From assembly GCF_900103665.1 (NCBI RefSeq), contig NZ_FNGY01000002.1, positions 744,001 through 808,000 of the forward strand: 64,000 nucleotides of DNA, given 5' to 3'. The stretch comes from Pedobacter steynii (GTDB lineage: Bacteria > Bacteroidota > Bacteroidia > Sphingobacteriales > Sphingobacteriaceae). This document shows, in pieces, positions 42,279 to 53,600 of the stretch. The notes below the pieces were generated by a model. That model saw only the letters and a program-made list of their open reading frames with translations. It made no database searches and had not been told where the DNA came from. Made by a program: the position numbers and the translations under genes. Position 1 is the stretch's first letter; the number at the start of each line of letters is the position of its first letter.

Positions 42279-43013
42279 ATGAAAACACAAACAATAATTG
42301 TTACTGGTGCCTCTTCGGGCATCGGTAAAGAAATCGCCCGTCACTTTTTGAAAAACGGCGATAATGTCATCATAAATTCTTCAACAGCAGAAAAACTGGA
42401 AGAAGTGTATCAGGAATTAGGAGCAGGAGGCAACTTGGCAAAGGTAGTAGGGGATGTGAAAAATAAAACCACCGGGGAGCAGTTACTTTCAATTGCCATT
42501 GAAAAATTTGGTGGTGTAGATGTATTGGTAAACAATGCCGGTATCTATGAAACGAAGCCCTTTCTGGAAGTGGACGAAGCTTACCTGGACCGTTTTCTTG
42601 ATACCAACCTGAAGGGGACCTTTTTTACCACCCAGGCTATTCTGCCACAAATGCTGAAGCAGTCGGGGGGCGTGATCATCAATATCGGGACCCCATTGGT
42701 GAATCATGCATTGGCTGGCGCAGCCTCAACAGCTCCGATTGCATCGAAAGGGGCGATACACGCATTGACCTTGCAACTGGCCGCTGAATTTGGTAAAAAC
42801 AACATCAGGGTAAATGTGGTTGCACCAGGCGTGATTCGTACACCTATGCATGGTGATTCAGCTGATCAGAGTGCGGGTTTGCATTTGTTGAACCGGATAG
42901 GTGAAGCGGAGGATGTTGCCGAAATGGTTTATGCCATTGCAAAAAACAATTTCATCAATGGCGCTATTATTAATGTGGATGGCGGTATGGGCGCTGGTCA
43001 TAACCTGAACTAA
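42279..43013 (+). CDS. Short-chain dehydrogenase/reductase family protein with altered catalytic site
   Basis: 244 residues with an intact Rossmann nucleotide site (TGASSGIG at residues 9-16, VNNAG near 84-88) and the C-terminal VNVVAPGVIRTPM and INVDGGMG motifs. The catalytic segment is not canonical: the YxxxK motif reads PIASK, with Pro153 in the Tyr position and Lys157 kept, and the Ser region reads INIGTP instead of INISS. It may have a shifted active site, a different reaction or a binding role. It sits between the tautomerase gene and an NTF2-like gene (2-bp gap). Confidence 0.9.
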   Translation: MKTQTIIVTGASSGIGKEIARHFLKNGDNVIINSSTAEKLEEVYQELGAGGNLAKVVGDVKNKTTGEQLLSIAIEKFGGVDVLVNNAGIYETKPFLEVDEAYLDRFLDTNLKGTFFTTQAILPQMLKQSGGVIINIGTPLVNHALAGAASTAPIASKGAIHALTLQLAAEFGKNNIRVNVVAPGVIRTPMHGDSADQSAGLHLLNRIGEAEDVAEMVYAIAKNNFINGAIINVDGGMGAGHNLN

Positions 43014-43015
43014 TT

Positions 43016-43387
43016 ATGAAAGAAGATGTATTAGCAATCACCGCAGCACTGGAAAACGATTACTTTCCGGGGATCTACGAAGGTGATATAGAAAAATTAG
43101 GCCATGTCATGTATTCCAATGCCTTATTATTAGGGGATGTAAAAGGAGCGCCTTACGCTAAAACCCGGAATGAGTATCTTGAGGTGGTAAAGAACCGGCA
43201 AAGTGTGAAAGATTCAGGGAAGCCTTTTAAGGGAACGATTATCTCGATAGAGGTGGTCAATAGCATCGCAATTGCCAAAGTTCATGTTAAAATGTACGAC
43301 TTCAACTATGATGAGTTTTTGTCGTTTCACAAAATTAATAATCAATGGCTGATCGTTAACAAAATGCTCAGCGATGTAAACATTTAA
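43016..43387 (+). CDS. NTF2-like protein (putative lumazine-binding/SnoaL-type)
   Basis: 123 residues, an NTF2-like cone fold: an N-terminal helix pair (DVLAITAALENDYFPGIYEG), then EYLEVVKNRQSV and strands IISIEVVNSIAIAKVHVKMY and FLSFHKINNQWLIVNKMLSD. The last motif is typical of the putative lumazine-binding group. Such proteins can be small-molecule isomerases or binding partners of redox enzymes. It lies 2 bp after the SDR and 4 bp before the nitronate monooxygenase, so it is probably co-translated with them. Confidence 0.85.
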   Translation: MKEDVLAITAALENDYFPGIYEGDIEKLGHVMYSNALLLGDVKGAPYAKTRNEYLEVVKNRQSVKDSGKPFKGTIISIEVVNSIAIAKVHVKMYDFNYDEFLSFHKINNQWLIVNKMLSDVNI

Positions 43388-43391
43388 ACGG

Positions 43392-44477
43392 ATGTGGTAT
43401 CAAACAAAAGCGTCTAAAATATTAGGCATTCAATATCCTATTCTGCAAGGGCCGTTCGGTGGCAACCTGTCATCTGTTGAGTTGGTTGCAACCGTATCAA
43501 ACCTGGGAGGACTTGGCGGGTACGGGGCTTATACTTTGAGCCCGCAGGAAATTCTTGAAGTAGACCGGAAGATCCGCCTGGCTACGAATAAACCCTATAA
43601 TATTAACTTATGGGTGTCGGATACTGATGCCTTGGATGGCACCGTGTCTGACGAGCAGTTTAACCGGGCTCAACAGTTGTTTCAGCCTTATTTTGAGGAG
43701 TTGGGGATAGCGCTGCCCGGGAAGCCTGAGCCATTTAAAAGCAGGTTCGAGAACCAGGTGGAAGTCATCCTGCATCAACGGCCACCTGTTTTTAGTTTTA
43801 TGTTTGGAAGCCCGTCGGCCGATATTCTTGAACAGTGTCGTAAACTCGGTATCGCAACAATTGGCGCAGCAACGACTCTGGACGAGGCCATTGTTTTGGA
43901 AACTGCCGGGGTTGATTTGATCATCGCATCTGGATTTGAAGCTGGCGGCCACCGGCCATCGTTTCTGGCCCCGGCAGAAACATCTACAATTGGAACATTT
44001 GTATTGCTGCAACTGATCAAAGAGAAAGTAAAAACACCTGTGATTGCTGCAGGAGGGATTGCAAATGGAAAAGGGGTTGCCGCTGCATTGGCGCTTGGGG
44101 CAGATGCGGTACAAATTGGTACTGCTTTTCTGGTCACTGAGGAATCTAATGCCACCGACATTCATAAACAGATGCTGTTGTCTGATGCTGCAAAATATAC
44201 GACCCTGTCGCGGGCATTCACCGGCCGGTTGGGGAGAGGAATAACGAGCAGGATTGCAACAGATCTGCGCTCCCGGGAAAAAGACTTTTTGCCCTTTCCG
44301 CTCCAGACAGCCTTCATGTCGCATTTAAGAAAAGCAGCGCTGGAAAACGAAAAATGGGATATGATCTTGTTTTGGGGTGGTCAGATCGCACCTGTGCTCA
44401 AACATACCAAAGCGTCTGAATTGATGAAATCTATTCTGGAGGAAACGAACAGCTACTTTGATGATTTAAAAGCTTAA
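43392..44477 (+). CDS. Nitronate monooxygenase family flavoprotein
   Basis: 361 residues, an FMN-binding TIM barrel of the NMO/2-nitropropane dioxygenase family: start GIQYPILQGPFGGNLSSVEL, LGGLGGYGAY, GVDLIIASGFEAGGHRPSF with the catalytic His region, FMN-phosphate loops PVIAAGGIANGKGVAAALAL and GADAVQIGTAFL, and SRAFTGRLGRGI. NMO enzymes oxidise toxic nitronates such as propionate-3-nitronate; some relatives reduce quinones. Last gene of the cassette. Its last 47 bp overlap the convergent kinase gene on the other strand. Confidence 0.92.
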   Translation: MWYQTKASKILGIQYPILQGPFGGNLSSVELVATVSNLGGLGGYGAYTLSPQEILEVDRKIRLATNKPYNINLWVSDTDALDGTVSDEQFNRAQQLFQPYFEELGIALPGKPEPFKSRFENQVEVILHQRPPVFSFMFGSPSADILEQCRKLGIATIGAATTLDEAIVLETAGVDLIIASGFEAGGHRPSFLAPAETSTIGTFVLLQLIKEKVKTPVIAAGGIANGKGVAAALALGADAVQIGTAFLVTEESNATDIHKQMLLSDAAKYTTLSRAFTGRLGRGITSRIATDLRSREKDFLPFPLQTAFMSHLRKAALENEKWDMILFWGGQIAPVLKHTKASELMKSILEETNSYFDDLKA

Positions 44478-47433
44478 ATTCGATCTTCGTGCCCTGTCCG
44501 GCCTCACTTTTTACCGTTAACTGCAAATCCATTTTGGCGGTAAACACTTTTACCATTTTTAAACCCAGGCCATCGGTGAGATCCTGGTTTTCTTCTGATC
44601 TTTCTTCCGAATTCGAATTCAGCCAGTTTAAGATCGCTTCGGGCATACCATACCCGGTATCCTGAATCCAGAAACTCACATATTGATCCGTGCTTTTGGC
44701 ACCGAATTCTATCCGGCCATCCGCACAAAATTTAATCGCATTGTCTAACAGGTTGTGTATAATGACCGAAAGCATCACCCGGTTGGTATACAAAATGATG
44801 TCTGATGAAATGTGGTTGTGAAGTGTGGTACGGCTATATTTGGCAATCCCGGAAAAGATCTCAATCTTCTCTGCAATAAGTTGGTTTAAGTTAACGTAAT
44901 CGTCTTTAGACGGTTTTTTAGTATGGAAAAGCTTGCTGTAATTTAAAAGGTTTTCGGTGAAATGGTACATGGAGTTGGCAGAAGTATAGATGGCCATCAG
45001 GTTATCTTTGACCGGGCCGCTTACCGATTCGTTTTTGTACAGGTGCTTGCCCATAACCATCATGTATTTTAAAGGACTCTTCAGGTCATGGGTAATGGCT
45101 GCAATTAATTTTTTCTGAAATGAGGTTTGTTCGCTCAGCAAATATTTAGATTCCTCCAAAATAATGATGTTCTTTTCCAGATCCTGAGTTCGCTTCCTGA
45201 TCAGATTTTCCAACCTTTCGTTCTTAAGGAGAATTGACCTGGTTCTTGCTTTGATAAAGAAGATTAAACCGGCGACGATTAAAACAGAGATGATGCTATA
45301 AAACCACCAGGTCTGGTAAAAGTAGGGGCGGACGATTATGGTCAGCTTACGGAAGGTGAATTTGGAGTTAAATCCATTCAGCTTTCTGATGTACAGCTCG
45401 TAAGTACCATGTTGGAGTTTGCTGAATACAATCGCCTTTTCCGTTAATTTTAACCAGCTGCCATTAGCGGATAGCCGGTATTCAAACTGTAAATTATACG
45501 CAGTACCAAAATATGGGGAAGATACCTGCACTTCCAGCCTTTCAAAATCCTGACCAATGCTTAGGGTATCCTTTTTAAGTATTTCTGTATTATCAACCGT
45601 TATTTTGTCGATATAAATAGGTTTGTCGGGAAGTTCGGGACTAATCGTTAAGGGATTAAATAACACAGAACCAATCAGGGAAGGGAACACGAAAATGCCA
45701 TTGTTAAGAACAGATCCGCAAGGCTGGCAACCGCCATTAAATTCATCGGTTTTAAAGCCCGATGTTTTGTCGTAATAAGCATAATAGACCTTAGCCAGGT
45801 TGTTTTTGCTAACGGTGAGCAAATCATTAACAGCTACCTGAAACAATCCTTTGTTGGTGCTGATCCATAGAAAACCTTTTTTATCCGCGATTAAACAATG
45901 GGCATGGTTTAAATATTTATGGTCATCCAGCGGCATTTTAGTCAGCTGGTGATTTTTATACAAATAGAACCCGTCGCCATAAGTACTGATCCATATTTCT
46001 TCATTTCTGATGAGGATACTGCGTACATTGGCATTTGCCATTTGGGGAACTGCAAATAGGTTTTTTTTACGCAGATGATATTTGTAAAGGCCTTTGAATG
46101 TTCCAATCCAGAGCTCATCACCTTTCTTTTTGATATAGGTTACATTTTTTAGCGGGACAACCAGTGTTGGGATGGAATCCTGTCGCCCTGTCGGTGCCGT
46201 ATAAATACCTCCCCGTGTACCAATCCAAAGAACGCTATCCTGATCCAGATATAAACAGGCTGGCTGGTCCGGGAAGTTAAAAGTCTGAAGTAATTTATTC
46301 CCTTTGGGATTTAACTTATAAACGGACATACCGTTCTGTGTCCATATGTTTTTGTCCCTGTCTGTTGCCAGAGAAAAGTTATTACTGTAGGTATCAAACA
46401 ATGGCAATTGCCGACTGATCCCATCAGTGTTTAGGAGCGTTCCATTTGCAAACAGGACGGTATGATCGCCAAAAGGCAATTGTGCGTAACTGACCTTGTT
46501 GTCCATCTTTTTATGGAGGACTGAAGTATTGAAAAGCTGAAGCTGTAATACAAATAGTCCCTGGCTAAAACTTCCTAAAAATAGTCTTTTGTTGATGCTA
46601 TCGTAATAAACATTGTTGATGTGCTGTTCCTCGAAGTCAAAGTCATTTATGATCAGTTTTGTAAGGAGCTTACCGTCTTTATATTCTAGCCGATAGAGTG
46701 TTTTATTTAAGTATAAAAATGCCTGATCGGTGGAGTTGCCCCAATAAATCTTAAAATTCGGGTTTTTTGAAGATCTTTCTTGCTCAAAATCACCTGTTAA
46801 TGGAATGGGCTGGGGGATGGCATCCTTAAACAAAGTGAATGCTCCTTTATTGTTGCTGTAAATTACTTGTTTTCCTGAAATGAAAAACGATCCTTCTTTT
46901 TGATGTGGGAAAGCGATGCGGTTATTTTTACCGCGCTTATGAAAAACGAGGCTGTCTTTTAAAACGGTACAATTTTCATCGGCCGCTATCTGCATCGTGA
47001 AATCTTGCAAATGGGGATTTTTTAACGGAAGTTCATGGGCAACTTCTATGTCTTCACGTTCCATTTTTAAAGCTTTATGAGCAGGTTTTGGAACTGCGTA
47101 ACCACCGGAGATGGGAATGAATTCATGGTACTCCGTCTCTGCATATAACTTTCCGGTTTTTAACACCTTTACAATGGTGTACATCCTGTTCGTTGAGGCA
47201 TGGGTTGCATCTTTTTCGTATAAGAGAAAATTGCTGCCATCAAACCTGACCAGCCCGGCTTCAGTAGCCAGCCATAAAAAACCGAGATCATCCTTAACAA
47301 CAGATTTTACACTGTTTTGTGGCAGTCCGTTATTGTCGGTATAATGTTTAACAGAATAGGGAACAGGATGCTGGGAATATCCTGAAAAAGAAAGAAAAAG
47401 GAAAAAAAATAAAAGCAAAAATGCGCGGCTCAT
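44431..47433 (-). CDS. Orphan sensor histidine kinase with beta-propeller sensor
   Basis: 1000 residues on the minus strand. Signal segment MSRAFLLLFFFLFLSFSGYS, a periplasmic propeller built from two-component propeller repeats (NNGLPQNSVKSVVKDDLGFL, later LWIGTFKGLYKYHL, EIWISTYGDGFYLY, FLWISTNKGLFQV), a Y_Y_Y domain, one membrane helix (about 705-727), HisKA with His782 in AITHDLKSPLKYM, and HATPase (LLDNAIKFCADG, GYGMPE, GLGLKMVKVF). Unlike the HTCS, it has no receiver or AraC domain, and no response-regulator gene lies next to it in this window. It is divergent from the giant surface-protein gene with 263 bp between. Its 3' end overlaps the nitronate monooxygenase gene. Confidence 0.93.
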   Translation of the reverse strand: MSRAFLLLFFFLFLSFSGYSQHPVPYSVKHYTDNNGLPQNSVKSVVKDDLGFLWLATEAGLVRFDGSNFLLYEKDATHASTNRMYTIVKVLKTGKLYAETEYHEFIPISGGYAVPKPAHKALKMEREDIEVAHELPLKNPHLQDFTMQIAADENCTVLKDSLVFHKRGKNNRIAFPHQKEGSFFISGKQVIYSNNKGAFTLFKDAIPQPIPLTGDFEQERSSKNPNFKIYWGNSTDQAFLYLNKTLYRLEYKDGKLLTKLIINDFDFEEQHINNVYYDSINKRLFLGSFSQGLFVLQLQLFNTSVLHKKMDNKVSYAQLPFGDHTVLFANGTLLNTDGISRQLPLFDTYSNNFSLATDRDKNIWTQNGMSVYKLNPKGNKLLQTFNFPDQPACLYLDQDSVLWIGTRGGIYTAPTGRQDSIPTLVVPLKNVTYIKKKGDELWIGTFKGLYKYHLRKKNLFAVPQMANANVRSILIRNEEIWISTYGDGFYLYKNHQLTKMPLDDHKYLNHAHCLIADKKGFLWISTNKGLFQVAVNDLLTVSKNNLAKVYYAYYDKTSGFKTDEFNGGCQPCGSVLNNGIFVFPSLIGSVLFNPLTISPELPDKPIYIDKITVDNTEILKKDTLSIGQDFERLEVQVSSPYFGTAYNLQFEYRLSANGSWLKLTEKAIVFSKLQHGTYELYIRKLNGFNSKFTFRKLTIIVRPYFYQTWWFYSIISVLIVAGLIFFIKARTRSILLKNERLENLIRKRTQDLEKNIIILEESKYLLSEQTSFQKKLIAAITHDLKSPLKYMMVMGKHLYKNESVSGPVKDNLMAIYTSANSMYHFTENLLNYSKLFHTKKPSKDDYVNLNQLIAEKIEIFSGIAKYSRTTLHNHISSDIILYTNRVMLSVIIHNLLDNAIKFCADGRIEFGAKSTDQYVSFWIQDTGYGMPEAILNWLNSNSEERSEENQDLTDGLGLKMVKVFTAKMDLQLTVKSEAGQGTKIEFKLLNHQSSCSFPPE

Positions 47434-47540
47434 TAAAATTGGATAGGATTCATTCTCAAAAGCGAAGCTATCGTTTTTTTTTCATTGAGGGGCTTGGAGA
47501 TGCGCTTTGTCTACATCATTTTACAATAAAACGTAGAAAA

Positions 47541-47562
47541 AATTCTAGGCGTCACTAGAATT
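47541..47562. promoter_or_regulatory. Dyad-symmetric operator candidate in the divergent region
   Basis: AATTCTAG (47541-47548) and CTAGAATT (47555-47562) are perfect 8-bp arms with a 6-bp spacer (GCGTCA), placed between the divergent kinase and giant surface-protein genes. Length and symmetry suit a dimeric regulator. The binder is unknown. Confidence 0.5.
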
Positions 47563-47609
47563 ATCTCTAAGGGTGGCTAAAATGCAATCGGCTAGTTTTG
47601 GACTGAGCA

Positions 47610-47627
47610 TATTTTGCTGACAAAATA
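47610..47627. promoter_or_regulatory. Second dyad in the divergent region, overlapping promoter-like boxes
   Basis: TATTTTG (47610-47616) and CAAAATA (47621-47627) are perfect 7-bp arms around CTGA. Each arm also resembles a shortened -7 box (TAnTTTG), one per strand, so it may be a promoter or operator for either divergent gene. The rest of 47434-47696 shows nothing else recognisable. Confidence 0.4.
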
Positions 47628-47696
47628 GTTATTTAACGTCCGTACAACCTGTTTATTGTCATGAAAAATGACAAGACAACCAATCCTCCTCTACAC

Positions 47697-50600
47697 ATGA
47701 AAAAAAATCTATTTTTTTGTTTTCTCTTATTCTTTAGTTTTAACCTGCAGGCTGCCGACTATTATTGGGTAGGTGGCGGAGGCAACTGGAGTGACATCAA
47801 CCACTGGAAACTGGGCAGCAGCAGTGGCAATACCGCCGGTATTGTACCTTCTGCCGGCGACAATGTGTTTTTTGGTGCTTACAGTGGATTTACCGGGGCA
47901 AGTAAAACAGTCACCATCAATGCCAATGCCTTTTGTAAAAGCATGACCTGGATGTCTGATGTGGCGAATAGCCCGGTTTTAACCAGAACAGGTAGTTCCA
48001 GACTTAGCGTGAGTGGTCACCTTACCTTTGCGCCATCGGTAACGTATAACGGTATTGCTGTAGACCTGGTAGGTGGCAGCGATGCAACATTGACCACAAA
48101 CGGCAATGTTTCCGGATCAGTCACTTTAACTGTAAACAAACCCGGCAGTGGCCTTACCCTTGCAGATGATTTGATTTACAATAGCCCGGGTAATACGGCT
48201 AATTTTCTGGAATTAACAGCGGGTTTTCTTAATGCACAGGGTAAAAAGCTTACTGTATATGGACTGTTCAGTGCAAATTCGAATAACCGGTCCTTAGACA
48301 TCAGCAATTCTGTCGTAAATGCAAGTTTAACTGTAAATATAACAGGCCTTAATAAATCCCTGATTGCATCGGGAAGTAAAATTAGCACAGGGAGATTTTA
48401 TGTGGATGCGGGTGTTTTTAACACGGTGAGTATAGGAACAGCTGCCGCTGATTATCTGGCAATTAACAATGCTACTTTTAAAACCATCACTTTTACGAAT
48501 ACCTCTTCTGCTTCACTTGCGCGGATACACAGTAACAATACCGTCGATTCTCTCTTTTTTATGGGTAGTGGTGCCATACGGAATGGCAACAATAACGTTA
48601 AACATGTTGTTTTTAATGGTGATGCAACAATTGGAGGAGGCGGAAACGTAATTCAATATGCCGAAGCCCGTGGCAAATTAGATTTGATAGATCAGGCGAA
48701 TCATAAATTTGATACATTGATCACTGCGGCTAATAAAAATATACTGATCACAGGGTCCAATACCATCAATAAGTATTTCAAGGCCGGAGGGCTTCCATGT
48801 GATGGGTTTACCGAAATCAGCGGAGCGGGTAACGGAACATTAATCTTTGCACCCGGAGCCGTTGCGAACATGGATAATGTACTGCTGGCTAATCTGGCAG
48901 CTCAGGGGCCAAATACCCCAATTGCTGTAAACGGAATAGACAATGAAGGGAATTCCGGTTTTAACATTACCGAACCTTCTGCAGCTGGTACCTCACTTTA
49001 CTGGGTAGGAGGGGCAGGCGACTGGAATGATAAAACACATTGGAGCACGAGTTCAGGCGGTGCCGGCGGTGCCTGTATTCCGTTCATTAATGACAATGTG
49101 GTCTTTGATGCGAACAGTGGCTTTTCGGCCGGAAATAACGCGGTGGTCACGACCGGAAATACCTATTGTAAGGACATGACCTGGGCAGCGGGTATCACCG
49201 GAAATCCTGTTTTTAACGAAAGCAGTACTTATGCGCTTTTCGTATATGGCTCGATCGTACTGAATCCTACGGTAACCATGAATGCTTTTCTGGAACTCAG
49301 AGGTGATGCTGCGGTTACCCTTCGCACCAACGGCAGCAGTCTGGGTGCCAATCAATATAACATTCGGAAATCTTCCCCGGGAGCAAATACAGGTCTTACC
49401 CTGCTGGATGATTGGAACAATCCAAATGCTGCTTTCTCCCTAATCAGGGGCGTGTTGGATATCCGCAACCGAAAAGTGAACATATATGCCATCAGTGGAA
49501 ACGGAACATTGAACAAGTTCCTTTATATGAATAATGCAAACGTGCAGGTCACCAACTGGTCGTACATCACGCCTAACATTGTTCTGGACGCAACAGGTTC
49601 TTATCTGCTGGTCAGAAGTTATATGGTTACCCGTACCCAGACTTACCACATAGTAGACTGTGCAGCTACCGTGGCTGGAAATCTGGATATCGCCAATACC
49701 ACCATCGGGCAGCTTACCTTTACAAATACCGGCTTAACAAGCGGTGCCAGGATTCATGGCAGTAATATCATCCGCCGACTGGAATTTAAAGGCCAGGGGA
49801 TGGTCAGGTATGGGGGGAATATGATCGATTCACTGATCACCGCTGAGAACCGTAACTTCTATTTTTATGAAACGGCATCGGGTACAACGATCAATAAATA
49901 TTTTAAAGCTACTCATCCTTCCTGCAGTGGATTAGGCGAGGTAAGGAGCGGTACTCCGGCAGTAGGCACGTTGATATTTGGGGCCAATGCTAAAGTCGAT
50001 ATTTCCAATGTATATCTGGAAAATATTGCGGCAACAGGTGGTGGAGGTACACTTGTTTTACCTATCCCTTTTAGTGGGGCCAATGCAGGTGGGAATTCAG
50101 GATGGGTCATCGCTTCAAGTAACGGAAATAGCCGTTATTGGGTAGGAGGAGCCGGCGACTGGAATGATGCAGCGCACTGGAGTTCAACGAGTGGTGGGGC
50201 AGGTGGTGCCTGTATCCCAACCGTGGGTGATGATGTGTTTTTTGATGCAAACAGTGGTTTTGGTACCAGCCCGGCAACGAAAACAGTTACCGTAAATAAC
50301 GGAAACGCTTACTTTCATAACATGAGCTGGGCCGGGGTGTTAAACGACCCGGTCTTTTCAAAGTCTGGGGCATGGACCATGGAATGCTGGGGAAATAGCA
50401 TCGTACTAAACCCGGCATCTACGCTAAACATCGCACCTCTTTTGTTGAAAGGATCAGAAGCGACAGTCATGTCCGGACAGAGCAAGGGCGATTTTGATTT
50501 GCAGATTAATAAACCGGGAGGAGGCTTGACACTCGCAAATGATTATGACAACATCAACACGGATTTTTACCTGGTTGAAGGAGGTTTTACAGCTGTCGGA

Positions 50601-53600
50601 CGTGTACTTAACATCAGAGGTATTGACAATGCAGGGCTGGATAACAACATTGCGCTGGACATTAGCGGCAGTACCATCAGTTCAGCTACAGCAGGAATCC
50701 GTTACAATGGCGGAACGACAAAACGTACCCTGAACGCGGCAAATTCTATTATTAACGGTAATTTGATCGCCAATGGATTTGACTATAACATTGTCAACGC
50801 TTCGGGGACAGCTTCCGGAAATGTAACGATCTCTAATACCAATATCAAAGAACTCAACTTTACGAATCCAAATACAGCATCAACTATAGGAGTTAATGGT
50901 GCCAATAACACCATCGGCCGACTGGAATATAAAGGTAGCGGCGGGATCTATGGTACAGGCAATAAAATTGATACGCTGATCTTCTTCCCGGGAAATACCT
51001 ATACCATTACCGGAGGTACCAATACGACGATTACTAAGGAATGGTTTGGCAGTGGCAGCCCTTGTAAGCCTACAGAAATAAAAAGCAGCAATACGACCCC
51101 GGTGACGATCACCAAAGCATCGGGTGGTGTAGATTTTGACTATGTCCGCTTACAGCGCGTCGCAGCAACAGGTGGTGCTACTTTTAAAGCAAGAGAACAC
51201 AGTACGGATATGGGAGGAAATACCGGCTGGGCGATCTCTCCGTATAATGGTGCTGCACCAATATTGGGCCTCGGCCCGGATCTTGGCCTGAAGAATACTG
51301 AACTTCCTTATACCATCAAAACAGACGGCTTTTTTGGTTCGCCGCTTTCGCAATACGAATGGAAAAAAGAGGGCAATGTGATCAGCACGAATAAAGAACT
51401 GATCGTTACCCAACCGGGAACCTATTCTGTAAAGGTGAATTTCCCGGATGGTTGTTCTGTTTCAGACGATATTACCGTTACCCTGGTAAGTACAGATCTG
51501 GCAGTAGCTAAATCTGTAGACAACTCTTCTCCGGCAGTAGGCAGCAATGTGGTGTTTACGGTTAAGGCAATTAACAATGGCCCGGGCAACGGTTCAGTAA
51601 TTACCGTAACCGATCAGCTTCCAACAGGATATACTTATGTGAGTCATGTTGCTCCTGCCGGTTCAACTTATGATGCGCTAACCGGACTTTGGGCAGTTGA
51701 GAACCTGGCTTCAGGTGCTGAGGCAGTAATTACGATTACGGCAAAAGTAAATGCAGCAGGTATTTATGTAAATACAGCAACGATCTCTTCTGCGGCTAAT
51801 GATCCTGAGCCTGCGAACAACAGCGCTTCAGTTAGTCTGGTGCCAAATGCAGCACTGATCATTACGCAGCCCAGCTGCGCCATAGAAACCGGAACGATCG
51901 AAATACCGGTAATTACAGGAGGAACTTATTCTGCAGACGGAGGGCTTACCTTTGGGGCGACCAATATCTTTACCAACCTTGCGCCCGCAGATTATTCGAT
52001 TATCGTAAAGGTAGGCGCGAATACCAGCAGCCCGGTGGTCGTTACAATTAACGAAGCACCTTCTGCACAGGATACACCGGTAAGTGGAGGCAACCAGTCC
52101 GTTTGTATGACCAACCCTGTGCAGACCTTAACCGCAACGGCAACGGTGCCGGCAGGATCAACGATCACCTGGTACGATGCCCCAAAAGGAGGTAACATCG
52201 TTGCCAATCCTGTTATCAATGCTTTGGGAACAGTAATTTATTATGCGGAAGCCAATAATGGCACCTGCGTAAGTAAATCAAGGACCCCGGTAGTCTTGTC
52301 TATCAATGCAAGCCCATTAATTGATTTGCCTGCAGCGCAGTCGGCCTGTGTATCCTATACACTTCCGGCGATAACCGGAACCAACTTAACCGGCAACCAG
52401 GCTTATTATACGGAACAAAATGGTGCCGGGACAAAATACCTTGCCGGAGCAACACTAAATACCGTAGGTACACAAACTTTATACTTGTTTGATAAAGCCA
52501 TATCTACTGCAGCTTGTGCCGGAAATATAGACGTTATCCCTAATGCGGATATGAGTGATAATGTGGCCTTGCAACAGGTATTTAATACCGCTCACCGCTT
52601 TTATACCAGAGCCATAAACCCTGATTTCTGGAAGGGCTTAGCGAACCAGCCAGTTTTATACAGCAATACCGAACCTTCCTATACCTATGTAAGTCTGATC
52701 GGCGATATGAAAATAGCGGACGATCCGGCATGTACAGGTACACAAGTACAGGTTTCATTGCAAACTACTTTCAAAAACGAAGGACCTGTAGCAGGCCGTG
52801 GTTATTCTGGTCAGCTTGCCATCGTTAATAAAGTAACTAAAGAAATTTTATACCAAACCAATATACAGTCTGCAGCTGTAGGCGCATCCAGAACGTTTTC
52901 TGTTTCAGGAGTAGTTGCTGCTGCAGATTTAAAAGCCGGAAACCTGGTGGTGATTTTAGATGCAGAAACGGCACAGGATGGCTATAAGAGCTGGACTTTG
53001 TCTGGTTTCAAAGCCACTTATGCTTATCTATCTGAAACACCTTGTCCGGACGAAAAGTCGTTCCAGCTGACCATCAATCCGCTTCCTGCGGCTCCGGTAA
53101 ATGATGGCAACCAGGAAGTTTGTGCAACGAACCCGGTTCAGACCTTAACTGCAACGGCGACAGTACCAGCCGGAACGACCATCACCTGGTACGATGCCGC
53201 AACAGCTGGCAATATAGTCGCTGCACCAATATTAAATACAGCAGGTACAGTGATCTATTATGCCGAAGCGGTAAGCAATACTTGTGTGAGTGCGACAAGG
53301 ACTCCGGTAAAACTAACGATTAACTTAAGCCCGGTCATTAATCCAATTGCGGACATCAGTTCTTGCGGACCATTGACGCTTCCGGCAATTGCAGGAAACA
53401 ATTTGTCCGGTAACCAGGCTTATTATACCGGTATCAATAAGACCGGAATAAAATATAATGTTGGGAATGTATGGAATACTGCAGGCGAAACTACCTTGTA
53501 TGCCTACGATGAAATCATTGCTGGCGCAGGTCAAAACCCTGAGGCAGGTTTAATCCTTGCAAATGATGTAGGGACGGGGTATACCAATGCAAAATTGCAG

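Noticed and set aside
43608..44324. 238-codon minus-strand open frame opposite the nitronate monooxygenase gene
   Set aside because: Its translation is Cys/Arg/Gln-rich without a fold pattern, while the + strand gene has clear family motifs throughout. It is a by-product of the codon pattern.
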